NCBI RefSeq assembly: GCF_002356555.2
Contig: NZ_AP017372.2
Coordinates: forward strand, 2,524,501 to 2,588,500
DNA: 64,000 bases
Reading direction: 5' to 3'
Source: Halorhodospira halochloris
Lineage (GTDB): Bacteria > Pseudomonadota > Gammaproteobacteria > Nitrococcales > Halorhodospiraceae
The position numbers and the translations under genes are program-made. Below, in pieces: positions 24,910 through 34,931 of the stretch. The notes below the pieces were generated by a model. The model made no database searches, was not told where the DNA came from, and was given only the letters and a program-made list of their open reading frames with translations. The number at the start of each line of letters is the position of its first letter. Positions within the stretch are counted from its first letter, which is position 1.

Positions 24910-27339
24910 TCACTCGTAATAAGAGAGCTCCAGCGACTGACCCTGCTCAAGGGTATAGAGCTTGTCCCGATAGCCAATCGTGATCGGCGGGCAAAGACCC
25001 TCCTCAAGGCTTACCACCAGGCGGGTGTGGTTGACCAGGATGGTCAGCCAGTGACCTCGATAATGGACTTTGTGCTGCGTCTGTTTTAAGCCCTGCGGCA
25101 ATAACGGATTGAGCCACAGCACCCCGTCGCGCAGTTCCAGGCCAGTATAACCGCGCAGCACCAGATCGACTGTGCCCGCCATGGCGCCTAAGTGAATGCC
25201 CTCCTTGGTGGTGCCACCCTGGACATCCGCGACATCGCTCATCAGGGCGTTATCGAACAGATCCCAAGAGCGCTGCCGATCAGAGCGGGCCAGCACCCAG
25301 GAGTGGACGATATTACTCAGGGTGGAGCCGTGCGAGGTGCGCGCCTCGTAGTACTCGATATTGCGCCTAATCATCTCCGGCGCAAAATTATAACCCAGGC
25401 GATTAAACAGCTCCTCCAGCTTTTCAGCGGAGAAGAGATAGAAGAGCATCAGCACATCGGCCTGCTTGCTCGCCTTGTAGCGATTGACATCCTCGCCTTC
25501 TGCCTCAAGGATTCGATCAAGGCGATGGATGTCGCCATACCGCTCGCGGTAGCCTGCCCAGTCCAGCTCTTCAAGCTGCTCGTAGCCCTCATATTGACTG
25601 ATGATGCCATCGTCGTGGAAAGGCACGAACATCTTGCGGCTGATATCGTCCCAGCGCTGCAGCTCGGCCTCGTCAATGCCCAGATACTCCAGCAAATCTG
25701 AGCGCAGCGTCGGCGATAGGGCATCCAGGGCCTGCTGCGCAGTAAGCAGACACCAAACCGCCATAACATTGGTATAGGCGTTGTTATCGAGGCCCGCCTC
25801 TTCCCGATCCGGATAGCGCGTATGGAACTCATCCGGGCCGACCACGCCACAAATCTCGTAGCGCTGCTTAGTCGGGTTGAACTGCGCTAGGCTCGACCAG
25901 AACTGTGCGATGCTGAGGATCATCTCCGCCCCGGCAAAACCGAGGAACTCAGAGTCGCCGGTGACCTCGTAATAACGCCACGTGTTGTGGACGATGGCGG
26001 CGTTGACATGGCGCTGCTTATAAGTGGTATCGGGTAGCCAGCGCCCAGATTTGGGGTTGAGATGGAGGAACTGGCTCTCCTCGCGCCCATTACTGCCACT
26101 CTGCCAGGGGTACATTGCCCCGCGCAGGCCCAGCTCGCGCGCGCCCCAGCGCGCCTCGGGCAAGCGCCGGTAGCGGTACATCAGCAACGAGCGGGTAATC
26201 TCCGGCATGTGCAGATTGAGCAGGGGCAGGATAAACAGCTCATCCCAGAAGATGTGGCCGCGATAGGCCTCGCCATGCAGCCCCCGCGCTGGGACTCCGA
26301 CATCCAGGTCGATGGTGTGCAGCGAGGTGGTCTGGAGAAGGTGGAATATGTGCAGACGCAGCACCAATTGCTGTTCTAGAACGCCGTTGGTATCCGCCTC
26401 CAACTCAATATCCCACCAGTGCCAATACCGCTCCCAGGCCTGGCGCTGACATTCGAGCAGCTTTTGGAATCCTTCGACACGCTGAACAGCCCATTCGGCA
26501 TCGAGGGCCGGCTCGCAGATAGCACGATCCCGCCCGGTATAGAAAGCGGCTATTTTCTCCACCTCGAGGATCTCGCCTTGCTGACACTCCAACTCAATGT
26601 CGTGGCCGATGAATCCGTTCTCCTCTACCAGCTGACGCTCGACCCCGCTCGCCAACTCACCGCCACGATAGACACGGGTCCGGGCAGCGTGGGCCATATC
26701 GAGGCGCGATTGATTGGTCATGCTGCGCAACGTGACTGAGTCGGTAGCCGACTCGCGCGCCTCAAGTACTTCCAGGTGCTTGGTTTCGAGCTGGCGGTAG
26801 CGAGCCACGCCGAGATTCTCGACCCCACCATCAATCCCTGAGCGGATGACCAGCTTCCCCGACCAATTCAGCGGCTCGAACTGCCAATGTAACGCTGCGA
26901 GATGGCTGTCCCCCATATGGACTAGGCGCTGACTGGTCAAGCGGGTCTCCCGTCCAGCTGGATCCCGGAACCAGAGCCGATAGGTCAGGGTGCCGTGGCG
27001 AATATCGAGAACCTGCTTATACTCCAGCCACTCAACCTGATCGAAGTCAAGCCAATCGCCATCGGCCGGCTTAAAGTTAAGGCAGAGCCAGTTGGGCAGA
27101 TTGACCAGGTCCTCGTTCTCTACATTGCGCCCCGATACAACACTGGTGGCCCTATTGAAGCCACCAGCCATATAACTACCTGGATAGTGGGTGTCGCCGG
27201 CGCTTGCCCCTTCAAAGGCACCACGAGTGGCAAAACGGCCATTGCCCAATGTGCACAGCGCCTCACGGTGCTGCTGTTGCTCGGGATTCCACCCGTCGTA
27301 CTCCATCTGCCAGCCCAAGGTCTTGGGAAGTAACATCAT
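24910..27339 (-). CDS. Glycoside hydrolase family 65 phosphorylase (trehalose/kojibiose-type)
   Basis: Family 65 enzymes mostly split alpha-linked glucose disaccharides with phosphate, giving beta-glucose 1-phosphate. The 809-residue protein has the N-terminal domain (ALCTLGNGRFATRGAFEGAS), the (alpha/alpha)6 catalytic barrel with RGHIFWDELFILPLLNLHMP, and the general-acid glutamate in GVVGPDEFHTRYPD. The C-terminal beta-sandwich follows. Its start codon overlaps the stop of the trehalose-phosphatase gene, and a beta-phosphoglucomutase lies upstream. That set fits breakdown of trehalose or a related disaccharide to glucose 6-phosphate. Substrate specificity within the family cannot be read reliably. 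Confidence 0.88.
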   Translation of the reverse strand: MMLLPKTLGWQMEYDGWNPEQQQHREALCTLGNGRFATRGAFEGASAGDTHYPGSYMAGGFNRATSVVSGRNVENEDLVNLPNWLCLNFKPADGDWLDFDQVEWLEYKQVLDIRHGTLTYRLWFRDPAGRETRLTSQRLVHMGDSHLAALHWQFEPLNWSGKLVIRSGIDGGVENLGVARYRQLETKHLEVLEARESATDSVTLRSMTNQSRLDMAHAARTRVYRGGELASGVERQLVEENGFIGHDIELECQQGEILEVEKIAAFYTGRDRAICEPALDAEWAVQRVEGFQKLLECQRQAWERYWHWWDIELEADTNGVLEQQLVLRLHIFHLLQTTSLHTIDLDVGVPARGLHGEAYRGHIFWDELFILPLLNLHMPEITRSLLMYRYRRLPEARWGARELGLRGAMYPWQSGSNGREESQFLHLNPKSGRWLPDTTYKQRHVNAAIVHNTWRYYEVTGDSEFLGFAGAEMILSIAQFWSSLAQFNPTKQRYEICGVVGPDEFHTRYPDREEAGLDNNAYTNVMAVWCLLTAQQALDALSPTLRSDLLEYLGIDEAELQRWDDISRKMFVPFHDDGIISQYEGYEQLEELDWAGYRERYGDIHRLDRILEAEGEDVNRYKASKQADVLMLFYLFSAEKLEELFNRLGYNFAPEMIRRNIEYYEARTSHGSTLSNIVHSWVLARSDRQRSWDLFDNALMSDVADVQGGTTKEGIHLGAMAGTVDLVLRGYTGLELRDGVLWLNPLLPQGLKQTQHKVHYRGHWLTILVNHTRLVVSLEEGLCPPITIGYRDKLYTLEQGQSLELSYYE

Positions 27340-28130
27340 TGCCCCTCTTGCAGCAAAAGCTCAAAAAACTGTTTTACCTCTTCCACGCTGCTTAACTGAT
27401 ACTGAGCCGCTGTTTCTCGCTCCAGCTCGCCAACAAAGATGCCGATGCCCTTGCCCTGCAAGGCCTTAAAGGCGTCTTCATCAGTCCAGTCATCACCCAG
27501 ATAGAGAGGTGTCACCCCGGGCTTATCCAGCCCCAGTGCCTCAAGCAGCCACAGCACTGCCCGCCCCTTGTCCCAGGGCACGTCAGGCTGCAGCTCGAAG
27601 ACCATTTTGCCGTGCCCCAAGCGCAGCTTCGGGTGCGCGGCGACTATCTCTTGCACCGTTGCCGCGAGCTGCTCGCGCTCTCCCTCAGCGACATGCCGGA
27701 AGTGGACAGCCAGGGCAAAGGCCTTACGCTCCAGCGCCCAGCCGGCAATATTGGCCAACCTCCCTTCGAGCTCTGCCTGGGCCTTATCAAGCTCCTCGAC
27801 ACAGGCCTCGCCCTCGGCATTGCGTTGCTTCAAGCCCCCCGGCCCGGCAATATCGAAGCCGTGGCTGCCGGCATAGTAGACCTGCTCTAAGCGCGCAAAC
27901 CCCTGCAGGGTGGGCAGATCACGGCCACTGACCAGCGCCACGCTGTGCCGCTCGGCAAGGCTCGCCAGCAACTCACGCATCCGCTCATCAAGCACCGCCT
28001 GACTAGGATCATCGACGATCGGCGTCAGGGTGCCGTCGTAATCAAGGAACAGCGGGATCTGCTCGCCGGCCAGACGGTCTAGCAGCTCTCTTTTTACTTC
28101 TGGTTCAAACAGGTGCATCGGTCTACTCAT
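27336..28130 (-). CDS. otsB: Trehalose-6-phosphate phosphatase
   Basis: This HAD-family phosphatase removes phosphate from trehalose 6-phosphate. The 264-residue protein has the nucleophile motif FLDYDGTLTPIVDDP near residue 32, SVALVSGRDLPTLQG, and the C-terminal LYLGDDWTDEDAFKAL with the metal-binding aspartates. The ATG at 28130 is preferred over one 18 bases upstream because GAGGGGAG lies just before it. It overlaps the GH65 gene by 4 bases. No trehalose-6-phosphate synthase gene (otsA) is in the window. Confidence 0.92.
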   Translation of the reverse strand: MSRPMHLFEPEVKRELLDRLAGEQIPLFLDYDGTLTPIVDDPSQAVLDERMRELLASLAERHSVALVSGRDLPTLQGFARLEQVYYAGSHGFDIAGPGGLKQRNAEGEACVEELDKAQAELEGRLANIAGWALERKAFALAVHFRHVAEGEREQLAATVQEIVAAHPKLRLGHGKMVFELQPDVPWDKGRAVLWLLEALGLDKPGVTPLYLGDDWTDEDAFKALQGKGIGIFVGELERETAAQYQLSSVEEVKQFFELLLQEGQ

Positions 28131-28142
28131 TGCACTCCCCTC

Positions 28143-28161
28143 GTGCACAGTTGTTGTGCAC
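28143..28161 (-). promoter_or_regulatory. Inverted repeat upstream of otsB
   Basis: GTGCACA and TGTGCAC form perfect 7-bp arms with a 5-base spacer. They lie 13-31 bases upstream of the otsB start, in the otsB-bpgm gap. It could be an operator for a dimeric regulator or a short mRNA hairpin near the ribosome-binding site. Confidence 0.45.
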
Positions 28162-28199
28162 TCTCTCTAATCGGCAGCTAAAACGCAGCGCTCTCGAGC

Positions 28200-28943
28200 T
28201 TATTTCAACTCGGTGATTTCGCTAACAGTTACATCGGCGCCATGCTCGATAAGATCAGCATGATTGCCATGGCGGGCCACCCCTACGACCACGGCAAAGC
28301 CCCCCGCAGCGCCTGCTTGGACGCCTGAGATGGCATCTTCAAACACCACACTTGCACTAGGCTCGACATCCAGCCGCCTGGCTGCCTCGATGAAGATATC
28401 CGGATCCGGTTTACCTTTAAGGCCGAGCTCGCGCGAGACTGCACCATCAACCCGGGCATCGAACAGCTCTTCGATGCCGGCGGCACGAATCATCGCCTGG
28501 CAGTTAAGGCTGGATGAGACGATGGCCGTCTTAACGCCAGCTTGGCGCCACTCTTTGACCCGCTCCAACCAGTCAGGAAAGACTTCCACCCCATCCCTAG
28601 CGAGCACTTGCTGAACCAGGGCATCTTTGCGGCTGCCCAGCCCATGCACTGTATCTAATTCCTGCAGATCGCCGTGTTCACCCTCAGGCAACTCGATGCC
28701 ACGTGCTGCTAAAAAGCTTCTCACCCCGTCGTGGCGGGGCAGGCCATCGACGTAGGCAAAGTAATCCCCCTCTTCATCAAACGGCACGAAGGGCTCTCCG
28801 CGCTCGACCGAATAACGCTGCAAAAATTCGTCAAACATCTCTTTCCAAGCCCGCGCATGAACCGTAGCGGTCCGCGTAACAACGCCATCCATGTCGAATA
28901 TCGCCGCTTGATACCCAGGAATTTCTACTTTTATGGCGCTCAT
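28200..28943 (-). CDS. Beta-phosphoglucomutase-like HAD hydrolase
   Basis: Beta-phosphoglucomutase converts beta-glucose 1-phosphate to glucose 6-phosphate, completing the pathway from a GH65 phosphorylase. The 247-residue protein has the nucleophile motif AIFDMDGVVTRTA with the second Asp as acid/base, VSSSLNCQAMIRAAG (motif II), GKPDPDIFIEAARRL (motif III) and VVFEDAISGVQAGAAGG (motif IV). These are strongly typical of the family. ATG at 28943 is used. It is divergent from the glrK sensor kinase. Confidence 0.88.
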   Translation of the reverse strand: MSAIKVEIPGYQAAIFDMDGVVTRTATVHARAWKEMFDEFLQRYSVERGEPFVPFDEEGDYFAYVDGLPRHDGVRSFLAARGIELPEGEHGDLQELDTVHGLGSRKDALVQQVLARDGVEVFPDWLERVKEWRQAGVKTAIVSSSLNCQAMIRAAGIEELFDARVDGAVSRELGLKGKPDPDIFIEAARRLDVEPSASVVFEDAISGVQAGAAGGFAVVVGVARHGNHADLIEHGADVTVSEITELK

Positions 28944-29049
28944 CAAAGAGCTCTCTCTATGTTATATAGGGCGTATCCGCGTCAGAAGAGCAAAGACCCT
29001 ATCGCTTTATGCCTTAGCTATTCAACCTTTTTGCAAATATCATTCCTTA

Positions 29050-30549
29050 ATGAACAGAGCAGCCCCACAATTTGGAATTAGAGACGCTAAAGACTCTCTC
29101 AGCCGCCTTTTTGGACGACCGAAGTCTCTACTGCGGCTGGTCCTAATCGGCTTCGCACTGGTCAGCGCACCCCTGATCCTGGCACTTGGCGTCGCCGCCT
29201 GGTCAGTCGACCGCATTGCCGACGAGGGCCAGGTAGCGGTTTATGAAGCCATCGGCGTCACCCAAGAGAGTGCTCGCATGGCGCGCCTGGCCACCGACAT
29301 GGAGCGCGCAGCGCGGCAGTATCTTATCTTCGACGACCCGACTTCATTGCAAGACTATCGCAGCTGGCGCCGCGAGCTTGCCGCCGCCGGCGGCCTGCCG
29401 GGCAGCATAGGCCCGGCTGAGGCCGATTGGATCCACCGTGGCGTGCGCATAGTCGAGGCAACACTGCTCGCCACTCTGCTGCTCAAAGAGCAGCCGGAAA
29501 TAGACGCCCACCACAACATCCACCAACTGATCATGGCCTTACACCGCTCGGTCGGGGCAGTATCCAGCGCCGGTTATGAGCGCATCGACCACGAGGTCGA
29601 ACAAATGGCCGACTTCTCAGCCCAGGCCCGCGAGGTATTAATCTGGCATCTGCTCGCCGCTATCCCGGTGACAGTTATATTTTCCATTTATTTCTCCCGG
29701 CGCATCCACCGCCCCATTTACGCCCTCGGCGATTCCATTCGCCGCCTCGGTGCTTCACGCTTTGACGAACCTGTTGCGGTCAGTGGGCCCCGCGACCTCG
29801 AAAACCTGGGCAGCGAGCTAGACTGGCTGCGTCGGCACTTGTCAGATCTGCAAACACAACGCCAACGTTTTCTGCGCCATATCTCCCATGAATTAAAGAC
29901 CCCCCTTGCCGCGATTCTCGAAGGGACCGAGCTGCTCCGGGATGCGCAGATCGCGGGCAACCCAGGCCAGTCCCGGGAGATAGCCGATATAGTCCGAGAA
30001 AACGGCCATGAATTACGCCGCCAAATAGATAACCTGTTAAGATTCACCCGGCACGGCGAGTCGGCCTCGCCAGAAGAGGAAGTCAAGGTTATAGATATCG
30101 CTGATCTTATCCGGGAAGTCGCCGACAGGCACCTGCTTAGTGCGCAAAGGCGCAGCATAGAGATAGACCTCGACCTTGAGGAGCAAAGCCTTGAGGCCGA
30201 CAAGCGACAACTTGCTACGGTTGTTGATAATCTGCTCGCTAACGCGCTGCGCTTTTCCCCTGACGAAGGGAGGATTAGCGTAACCCTTAAGGAGAAAAAC
30301 GACCTCATCGAGCTTTGTGTAAGCGATCAAGGCGAGGGAATAACGCAGCAAGAGCGGCAAACGATATTTGAACCATTCCGCCAGGGCGAAACTACTGGCA
30401 AGGGTTCAGTAAAGGGTAGCGGTTTGGGGCTATCACTGGTGCGCGAGTGTGTGACCGAACTCGGTGGTCAAGTTAGCGCCCAAACAGCCCCAGAGGGTGG
30501 TGCCCTGCTGCAGGTCGTGCTGCCCAAGCGAGAGTTGAAGCACAGATGA
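29050..30549 (+). CDS. glrK: Sensor histidine kinase, GlrK/QseE-like
   Basis: This inner-membrane kinase partners the sigma-54 activator encoded next. The 499-residue protein has two membrane segments ([20 protein letters not shown] and a second near residue 195), a periplasmic sensor between them, and a HAMP region. The phospho-acceptor histidine is in [19 protein letters not shown], followed by ATPase boxes [25 protein letters not shown] and [11 protein letters not shown]. The ATG at 29050 gives the normal N terminus; upstream starts overlap the divergent gene. Its stop overlaps the start of glrR by 4 bases. Confidence 0.88.
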   Translation: MNRAAPQFGIRDAKDSLSRLFGRPKSLLRLVLIGFALVSAPLILALGVAAWSVDRIADEGQVAVYEAIGVTQESARMARLATDMERAARQYLIFDDPTSLQDYRSWRRELAAAGGLPGSIGPAEADWIHRGVRIVEATLLATLLLKEQPEIDAHHNIHQLIMALHRSVGAVSSAGYERIDHEVEQMADFSAQAREVLIWHLLAAIPVTVIFSIYFSRRIHRPIYALGDSIRRLGASRFDEPVAVSGPRDLENLGSELDWLRRHLSDLQTQRQRFLRHISHELKTPLAAILEGTELLRDAQIAGNPGQSREIADIVRENGHELRRQIDNLLRFTRHGESASPEEEVKVIDIADLIREVADRHLLSAQRRSIEIDLDLEEQSLEADKRQLATVVDNLLANALRFSPDEGRISVTLKEKNDLIELCVSDQGEGITQQERQTIFEPFRQGETTGKGSVKGSGLGLSLVRECVTELGGQVSAQTAPEGGALLQVVLPKRELKHR

Positions 30550-31904
30550 GCGAAAAGACCCGCGTACTAGTTGTTGATGATGATCCAAGCCTTTGCCGGC
30601 TGTTGGAGATGCGTTTACAAACCGCCGGTTATCAACCGGCCACTTGTGAAAGCGGGGAGAGGGCCTTGGCTGAGCTGGAGCAAGAGCCGGCCGATGTGGT
30701 GGTAGCCGACTTAAAGATGGGCGGCATGGATGGCCTTGCCCTATTCGACGCAATCCGCGGACGCTGGCCCACCCTGCCGGTAATCATCCTCACCGCCCAC
30801 GGCTCTATACCGGATGCGGTAGAAGCTACCCGGCGCGGGGTACACGGTTTTCTGACTAAGCCTTTCGACGCCGAAGAGCTATTGGATCTGCTGGAGAAGG
30901 CGGTAAATGTTACCGGCGGCTCAGAGTCGGCGCGCGAGTCGGCCCAGCGCCACGGCATTCACACCCGCAGTCCGCGCATGGAAGCCGAGCTTGAACGCGC
31001 CCTGCTAGTCGCCAACTCAGAGGCCAACGTCTTAATCCGCGGCGCTAGCGGCACCGGCAAAGAGGTGATCGCTCGGGCTATTCATAACGCCAGTCAGCGC
31101 GCACAGGGGCCTTTCGTTGCCGTCAACTGCGGAGCGATCCCCGAAACTCTCTTGGAATCCGAGCTCTTTGGTCACGTCAAAGGCGCCTTTACTGGGGCCG
31201 AGCGGGATCGTGAGGGGCTCTTCCGCGAGGCCGACGGCGGCACCCTGTTTCTTGATGAGATCGGTGATATGCCGTTACAGCTGCAGGTCAAGCTGCTCCG
31301 CGCCCTCCAAGAGCAGGTAGTGCGGCCCCTGGGTGGCCGCGACGGCGTCTCGGTAAACGTCAGGGTCCTCTCCGCCACGCATCGCGATCTTGATAAGGCG
31401 CTAGCCGAGGGGGAGTTTCGCGAGGATCTCTACTTTCGCCTTGCTGTAGTTGGCCTAGAGCTACCCTCCCTGGCTCAGCGCCGTGAGGACATACCGCTAC
31501 TAGCCAAGCAATTCTTAAGCGAGGCCAATGAGCGCCACGGCCGTGAGGTCCGTGATTTGTCGCCCGAGGCCTTGGAGATGCTGTCGCAGGCCGAGTGGCC
31601 TGGCAACATCCGGCAACTCCAGAACGTGATCGAACAGTGTGTCGCCCTCAGTACCAGCGACGTCATTCCCGGTGACCTAGTGCGCCAAGCACTGCGCCAG
31701 GACACCCAGCCTGCGGTTCCACCGCTAGCCCAGGCACGCGAATCGTTTGAGCGCGAGTATCTGATAAGGCTGCTCAAGCTGACCGAGGGCAACGTCAGCC
31801 GGGCAGCCAAACTAGCCGGGCGTAATCGTACTGAGTTTTACCGTCTGCTCGGTCGCCATGAGCTGCGGGCGGCTGACTTCAAGCCTGCTAAAGGAGGTTC
31901 CTAG
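30546..31904 (+). CDS. glrR: Sigma-54-dependent response regulator, GlrR/QseF-like
   Basis: The 452-residue protein has a receiver domain (acidic [10 protein letters not shown], phospho-acceptor D in [15 protein letters not shown] in [10 protein letters not shown]). A sigma-54 AAA+ domain follows, with Walker [16 protein letters not shown], the sigma-54 contact loop [12 protein letters not shown] and Walker [14 protein letters not shown] Fis-type helix-turn-helix lies at the C terminus ([20 protein letters not shown]). In enterobacteria GlrR activates the small RNA gene glmY. No target is identified here. Confidence 0.93.
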   Translation: MSEKTRVLVVDDDPSLCRLLEMRLQTAGYQPATCESGERALAELEQEPADVVVADLKMGGMDGLALFDAIRGRWPTLPVIILTAHGSIPDAVEATRRGVHGFLTKPFDAEELLDLLEKAVNVTGGSESARESAQRHGIHTRSPRMEAELERALLVANSEANVLIRGASGTGKEVIARAIHNASQRAQGPFVAVNCGAIPETLLESELFGHVKGAFTGAERDREGLFREADGGTLFLDEIGDMPLQLQVKLLRALQEQVVRPLGGRDGVSVNVRVLSATHRDLDKALAEGEFREDLYFRLAVVGLELPSLAQRREDIPLLAKQFLSEANERHGREVRDLSPEALEMLSQAEWPGNIRQLQNVIEQCVALSTSDVIPGDLVRQALRQDTQPAVPPLAQARESFEREYLIRLLKLTEGNVSRAAKLAGRNRTEFYRLLGRHELRAADFKPAKGGS

Positions 31905-32024
31905 CCAAATTTTCGGGGTGCCCTAATGTCATGGCCCACCGAGGCAGCCAGTCTCAGTGGGGAGCACTTAGAGGTTAGTAACAACAAATCGTAGTATAAG
32001 ATCATCAGCCAAAGGGAGAAAACA

Positions 32025-33293
32025 ATGGCCACAGCCAGCAAGCCCTGGACAGAGCCCATGCCAGAAGAGCAGTTTGCGCGGATGCGCGATGTTCTTGCCG
32101 CGCCGAGCCCGATTGGGCTTGAAGCGGGGATGACTTTAGGCGTCATAAAACCCTACTTTGACTCCTTCGCCCCCGCGGGCTGGGCAGTACGACAATTCCA
32201 AGGCCATGCCGGGATTGTCCTTGACTCACATCCGGGCGAGGACGAGCGGTTTAAGATCATGGTGGTTGGCCATGCTGACAAGATCCGCCTCCAAGTGCGC
32301 AGTATCGGCGACGATGGCAAAATCTGGGTGGACAGCGATTCGTTCCTGCCTGGAACGCTGATAGGCCACGAAGTCACCTTGTTTAGTGAGGACCCTGACA
32401 GCCCCGGTGCATTCCGGCGCATTGAAGGCGGCACCATAGAGGCGCTAGGCGCCATCCATTTTGCCGATGAAGCGGTGCGCACCGGCTCCAAGGGGGTTAA
32501 GAAAGAGCAGCTCTATCTCGAACTGCAGGTCCACGGCGATAAGCAGAAGAAGCAGATCGAGAATCTCGGTATCCGCCCGGGCGACCCAATCCTACTTAAC
32601 CGCCCGATTCGCCGCGGCTTTAGCCCTGATACGTTCTACGGTGCCTATCTGGATAACGGCTTAGGCTGCTTTGTCACCGCCGAGGTGGCACGCCTGATTG
32701 CCGAACAGGGCGGCACAAAAAACGTGCGTATGCTCTTTACCATGGCCAGCTATGAAGAGATTGGCCGCTTCGGTAGTCGCGTAATGGCTGGCGAGCTCAA
32801 GCCTGATGCGATCATCGCGGTGGATGTCAACCAAGATTATGTCGCCGCCCCCGGGGTTGGGGATAAACGCTTCCAGCCATTGAGCATGGGCAAAGGCTTC
32901 ACTTATGCAACGGGGGCGATAGCCAGCGATCAGCTCAACGCCATCCTCCAAGAGGTTGCCCGCCACCAAGAGATCCCCTATCAGCGCGATGTTTGCGGGA
33001 GGGACACCGGCACTGACGGTATGGCTGGTGTTCTAGGCAACGTCGACTGCGTTGCAGCATCCATAGGCATGCCGGTGCGCAACATGCACACCATCTCCGA
33101 GGTAGGGCATACCGGTGATGTGCTTGCTGCTATCCATGCCATAACCGGCGCCGTGCAGGAACTCGACCGCCGCGATGATGGCCAGGGCTCGCTGCGCCAA
33201 ACGTTCCGCACCGGCCACCCACGCCTCGATCAGGCCAGCGGCCTGGAGCATCAGTGGCCGGCCGAAACGGATGAGGACAAAAAAGATAAATAG
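32025..33293 (+). CDS. M42-type metallopeptidase
   Basis: The 422-residue protein has the dinuclear-metal ligands expected for M42/M18-type aminopeptidases: VVGHADKI, LDNGLGCFVTAE, the catalytic pair in MASYEEIGRFGSR, VDVNQDYVA and a final MHTISEVGHTGDV. There is no signal peptide, so it is cytoplasmic and probably trims peptides. AAGGGAG lies 8 bases before the ATG. The sequence after about residue 395 is a charged tail (AETDEDKKDK). It is convergent with rhlE, with palindromic repeat copy 5 in the gap. Confidence 0.85.
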   Translation: MATASKPWTEPMPEEQFARMRDVLAAPSPIGLEAGMTLGVIKPYFDSFAPAGWAVRQFQGHAGIVLDSHPGEDERFKIMVVGHADKIRLQVRSIGDDGKIWVDSDSFLPGTLIGHEVTLFSEDPDSPGAFRRIEGGTIEALGAIHFADEAVRTGSKGVKKEQLYLELQVHGDKQKKQIENLGIRPGDPILLNRPIRRGFSPDTFYGAYLDNGLGCFVTAEVARLIAEQGGTKNVRMLFTMASYEEIGRFGSRVMAGELKPDAIIAVDVNQDYVAAPGVGDKRFQPLSMGKGFTYATGAIASDQLNAILQEVARHQEIPYQRDVCGRDTGTDGMAGVLGNVDCVAASIGMPVRNMHTISEVGHTGDVLAAIHAITGAVQELDRRDDGQGSLRQTFRTGHPRLDQASGLEHQWPAETDEDKKDK

Positions 33294-33320
33294 AGGGCGT
33301 AATACAACGGGGGCAACCAT

Positions 33321-33427
33321 AGCCATTTAGCTGCCCCCGGGGCGGAGGTCTTGGCGCCACGGATGGCGCCGTGAAGCCTCCAGGGATGGATTCACGGCGT
33401 CCTCCACACCGGGGCAGCTAAATGGCT
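33321..33427. repeat. Long palindromic repeat, copy 5 (short arms)
   Basis: Left arm 33321-33348 and right arm 33401-33427 pair around a 52-nt loop (33349-33400). The outer 12 bp (AGCCATTTAGCT with AGCTAAATGGCT) is a perfect, copy-specific match. Nearer the loop there are two mismatches and one extra C. The CCTCTAAAAC ends found in other copies are absent, so this copy seems truncated. It lies between two convergent genes. Confidence 0.93.
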
Positions 33428-33451
33428 CACGTGACTCGCGAAGGGGCTTGG

Positions 33452-34654
33452 CTAGCGCCTAGCACCCTGCCTCTGCCGTGCCGCACCCCCGCGTCCAGCT
33501 GGCTGACGGCGCTGCCTGTTGCTGGGCTCGAAGCCGTCCATCACCTCCAGCGGGATAGAGGCCTTGACCGTGCGTTGGATTGCTTGCAACTGGCGACGCT
33601 CATTACTACCGACGAACGACCAGGCAAAGCCATTATCCCCACCCCGGCCAGTCCGACCGATACGGTGAACGTAGTCATCCGGGTTGTTGGGCAGATCATA
33701 GTTAACCACATTGGGTAATCCGGAGATATCCAACCCGCGGGCTGCCACATCGGTTGCCACCAGGGCCCGCACCGAACGCTTTTTGAAGGCGTTGAGCGCC
33801 CGGCCCCGCTGTCCCTGACTCTTATCGCCATGGATTGACTGGGCCTTGATACCGTCGCGCTCCAGTTCCTCGGCCAGCCGGTCGGCACCACGCTTGGTTT
33901 TGGTAAAGACCAGCACCTGCCGCCAGTCGCGCGAATCAATCAAATGGGTCAACAGCTCGCGCTTACGGTTGGAGTCGACTAGATACGCCGCCTGCTCAAC
34001 GGCAGATGCCGCAGAGTTTGTGCCGGAACTCTCAATTACCTGCGGCTCATCAAGAAAACGCCGCGCCAGCCCGGCCACCGCGCCTGAGAAGGTGGCGGAG
34101 AAGAGCAGGGTTTGGCGATGCGGGCGTAAGGCCTTGGCGATCTGCTCGATAGCCGGCTTGAAGCCCATATCTAGCATCCGGTCGGCCTCGTCAAGGACGA
34201 GTATATCAACACCGCGCAGATCGACATTGCCGCGCTCCATGTGGTCTATCAGCCGCCCCGGTGTGGCCACGACGATATCCACCCCGCGCCGGAGGGCAGC
34301 GGTCTGCTTGCCCATGGGCGCACCGCCGTAAATCTCGGTACAGCGCAGCGGCATATGGCGACCATAGGTGGTTACGCTCTTGCCAACCTGTGCTGCCAGC
34401 TCGCGAGTAGGGGTCAGCACCAAGGCACGAATGCGGCGCTTGCTCTGTAGCTCGGCGCCATCATTGACGCGTTGCAGCATCGGCAGAGTAAAGGCGGCCG
34501 TCTTGCCGGTGCCAGTTTGGGCGCTTGCCATAACGTCACCGCCCGCGAGAACCGCAGGAATAGCCTGACTTTGGATCTCGGTCGGGGTGTCATAGCCTTC
34601 CTGCTTGACAGCACGCAGGATATCGGCGGAAAGGCCCAGGGAATCAAAAGACAT
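33452..34654 (-). CDS. rhlE: DEAD-box RNA helicase
   Basis: This RNA helicase remodels rRNA and mRNA structures. The 400-residue protein starts with the Q motif (MSFDSLGLSADILRAV, YDTPTEIQSQAIPAVL). It has motif I ASAQTGTGKTAAF, motif Ia PTRELAAQ, motif II VLDEADRMLDMGF, motif III FSATF and motif VI HRIGRTGRGG, with a short basic tail. The layout matches RhlE. A long leader of about 200 nt precedes it, as seen in other self-regulated helicase genes. Confidence 0.93.
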   Translation of the reverse strand: MSFDSLGLSADILRAVKQEGYDTPTEIQSQAIPAVLAGGDVMASAQTGTGKTAAFTLPMLQRVNDGAELQSKRRIRALVLTPTRELAAQVGKSVTTYGRHMPLRCTEIYGGAPMGKQTAALRRGVDIVVATPGRLIDHMERGNVDLRGVDILVLDEADRMLDMGFKPAIEQIAKALRPHRQTLLFSATFSGAVAGLARRFLDEPQVIESSGTNSAASAVEQAAYLVDSNRKRELLTHLIDSRDWRQVLVFTKTKRGADRLAEELERDGIKAQSIHGDKSQGQRGRALNAFKKRSVRALVATDVAARGLDISGLPNVVNYDLPNNPDDYVHRIGRTGRGGDNGFAWSFVGSNERRQLQAIQRTVKASIPLEVMDGFEPSNRQRRQPAGRGGAARQRQGARR

Positions 34655-34931
34655 AAACGCTCCTCAAAATAAAAACAAGCCAAGGCGCCAGTGCGCAATT
34701 GGGCACCAGATATGGAAAGGGTAATATCGGGGAAAGGCCTTGGCGGGACGATCCACGACCGGTTCGAGGCTACCGGACCGTAAATCGCTGAGCGTTTAGG
34801 CGGTATCCTGGGCCCCAAAAAAGTGGGCCTCTGCAAACACAGTTACAAAACTAACACACTATCTACTAGACTGCTAGCGAAGAATTCAGCGCAAATTGCG
34901 CAGCTTCTTTAACAGAGCCTGTTTAACCCTC
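34655..34931 (-). other. Divergent intergenic region, rhlE leader
   Basis: The 277-bp gap between rhlE and the FGGY kinase holds no gene. On the minus strand, GGCCC and GGGCC around a T-rich loop (34810-34828) make a short hairpin about 160 bases upstream of the rhlE start. This may be part of a structured leader, but the evidence is thin. Confidence 0.3.
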
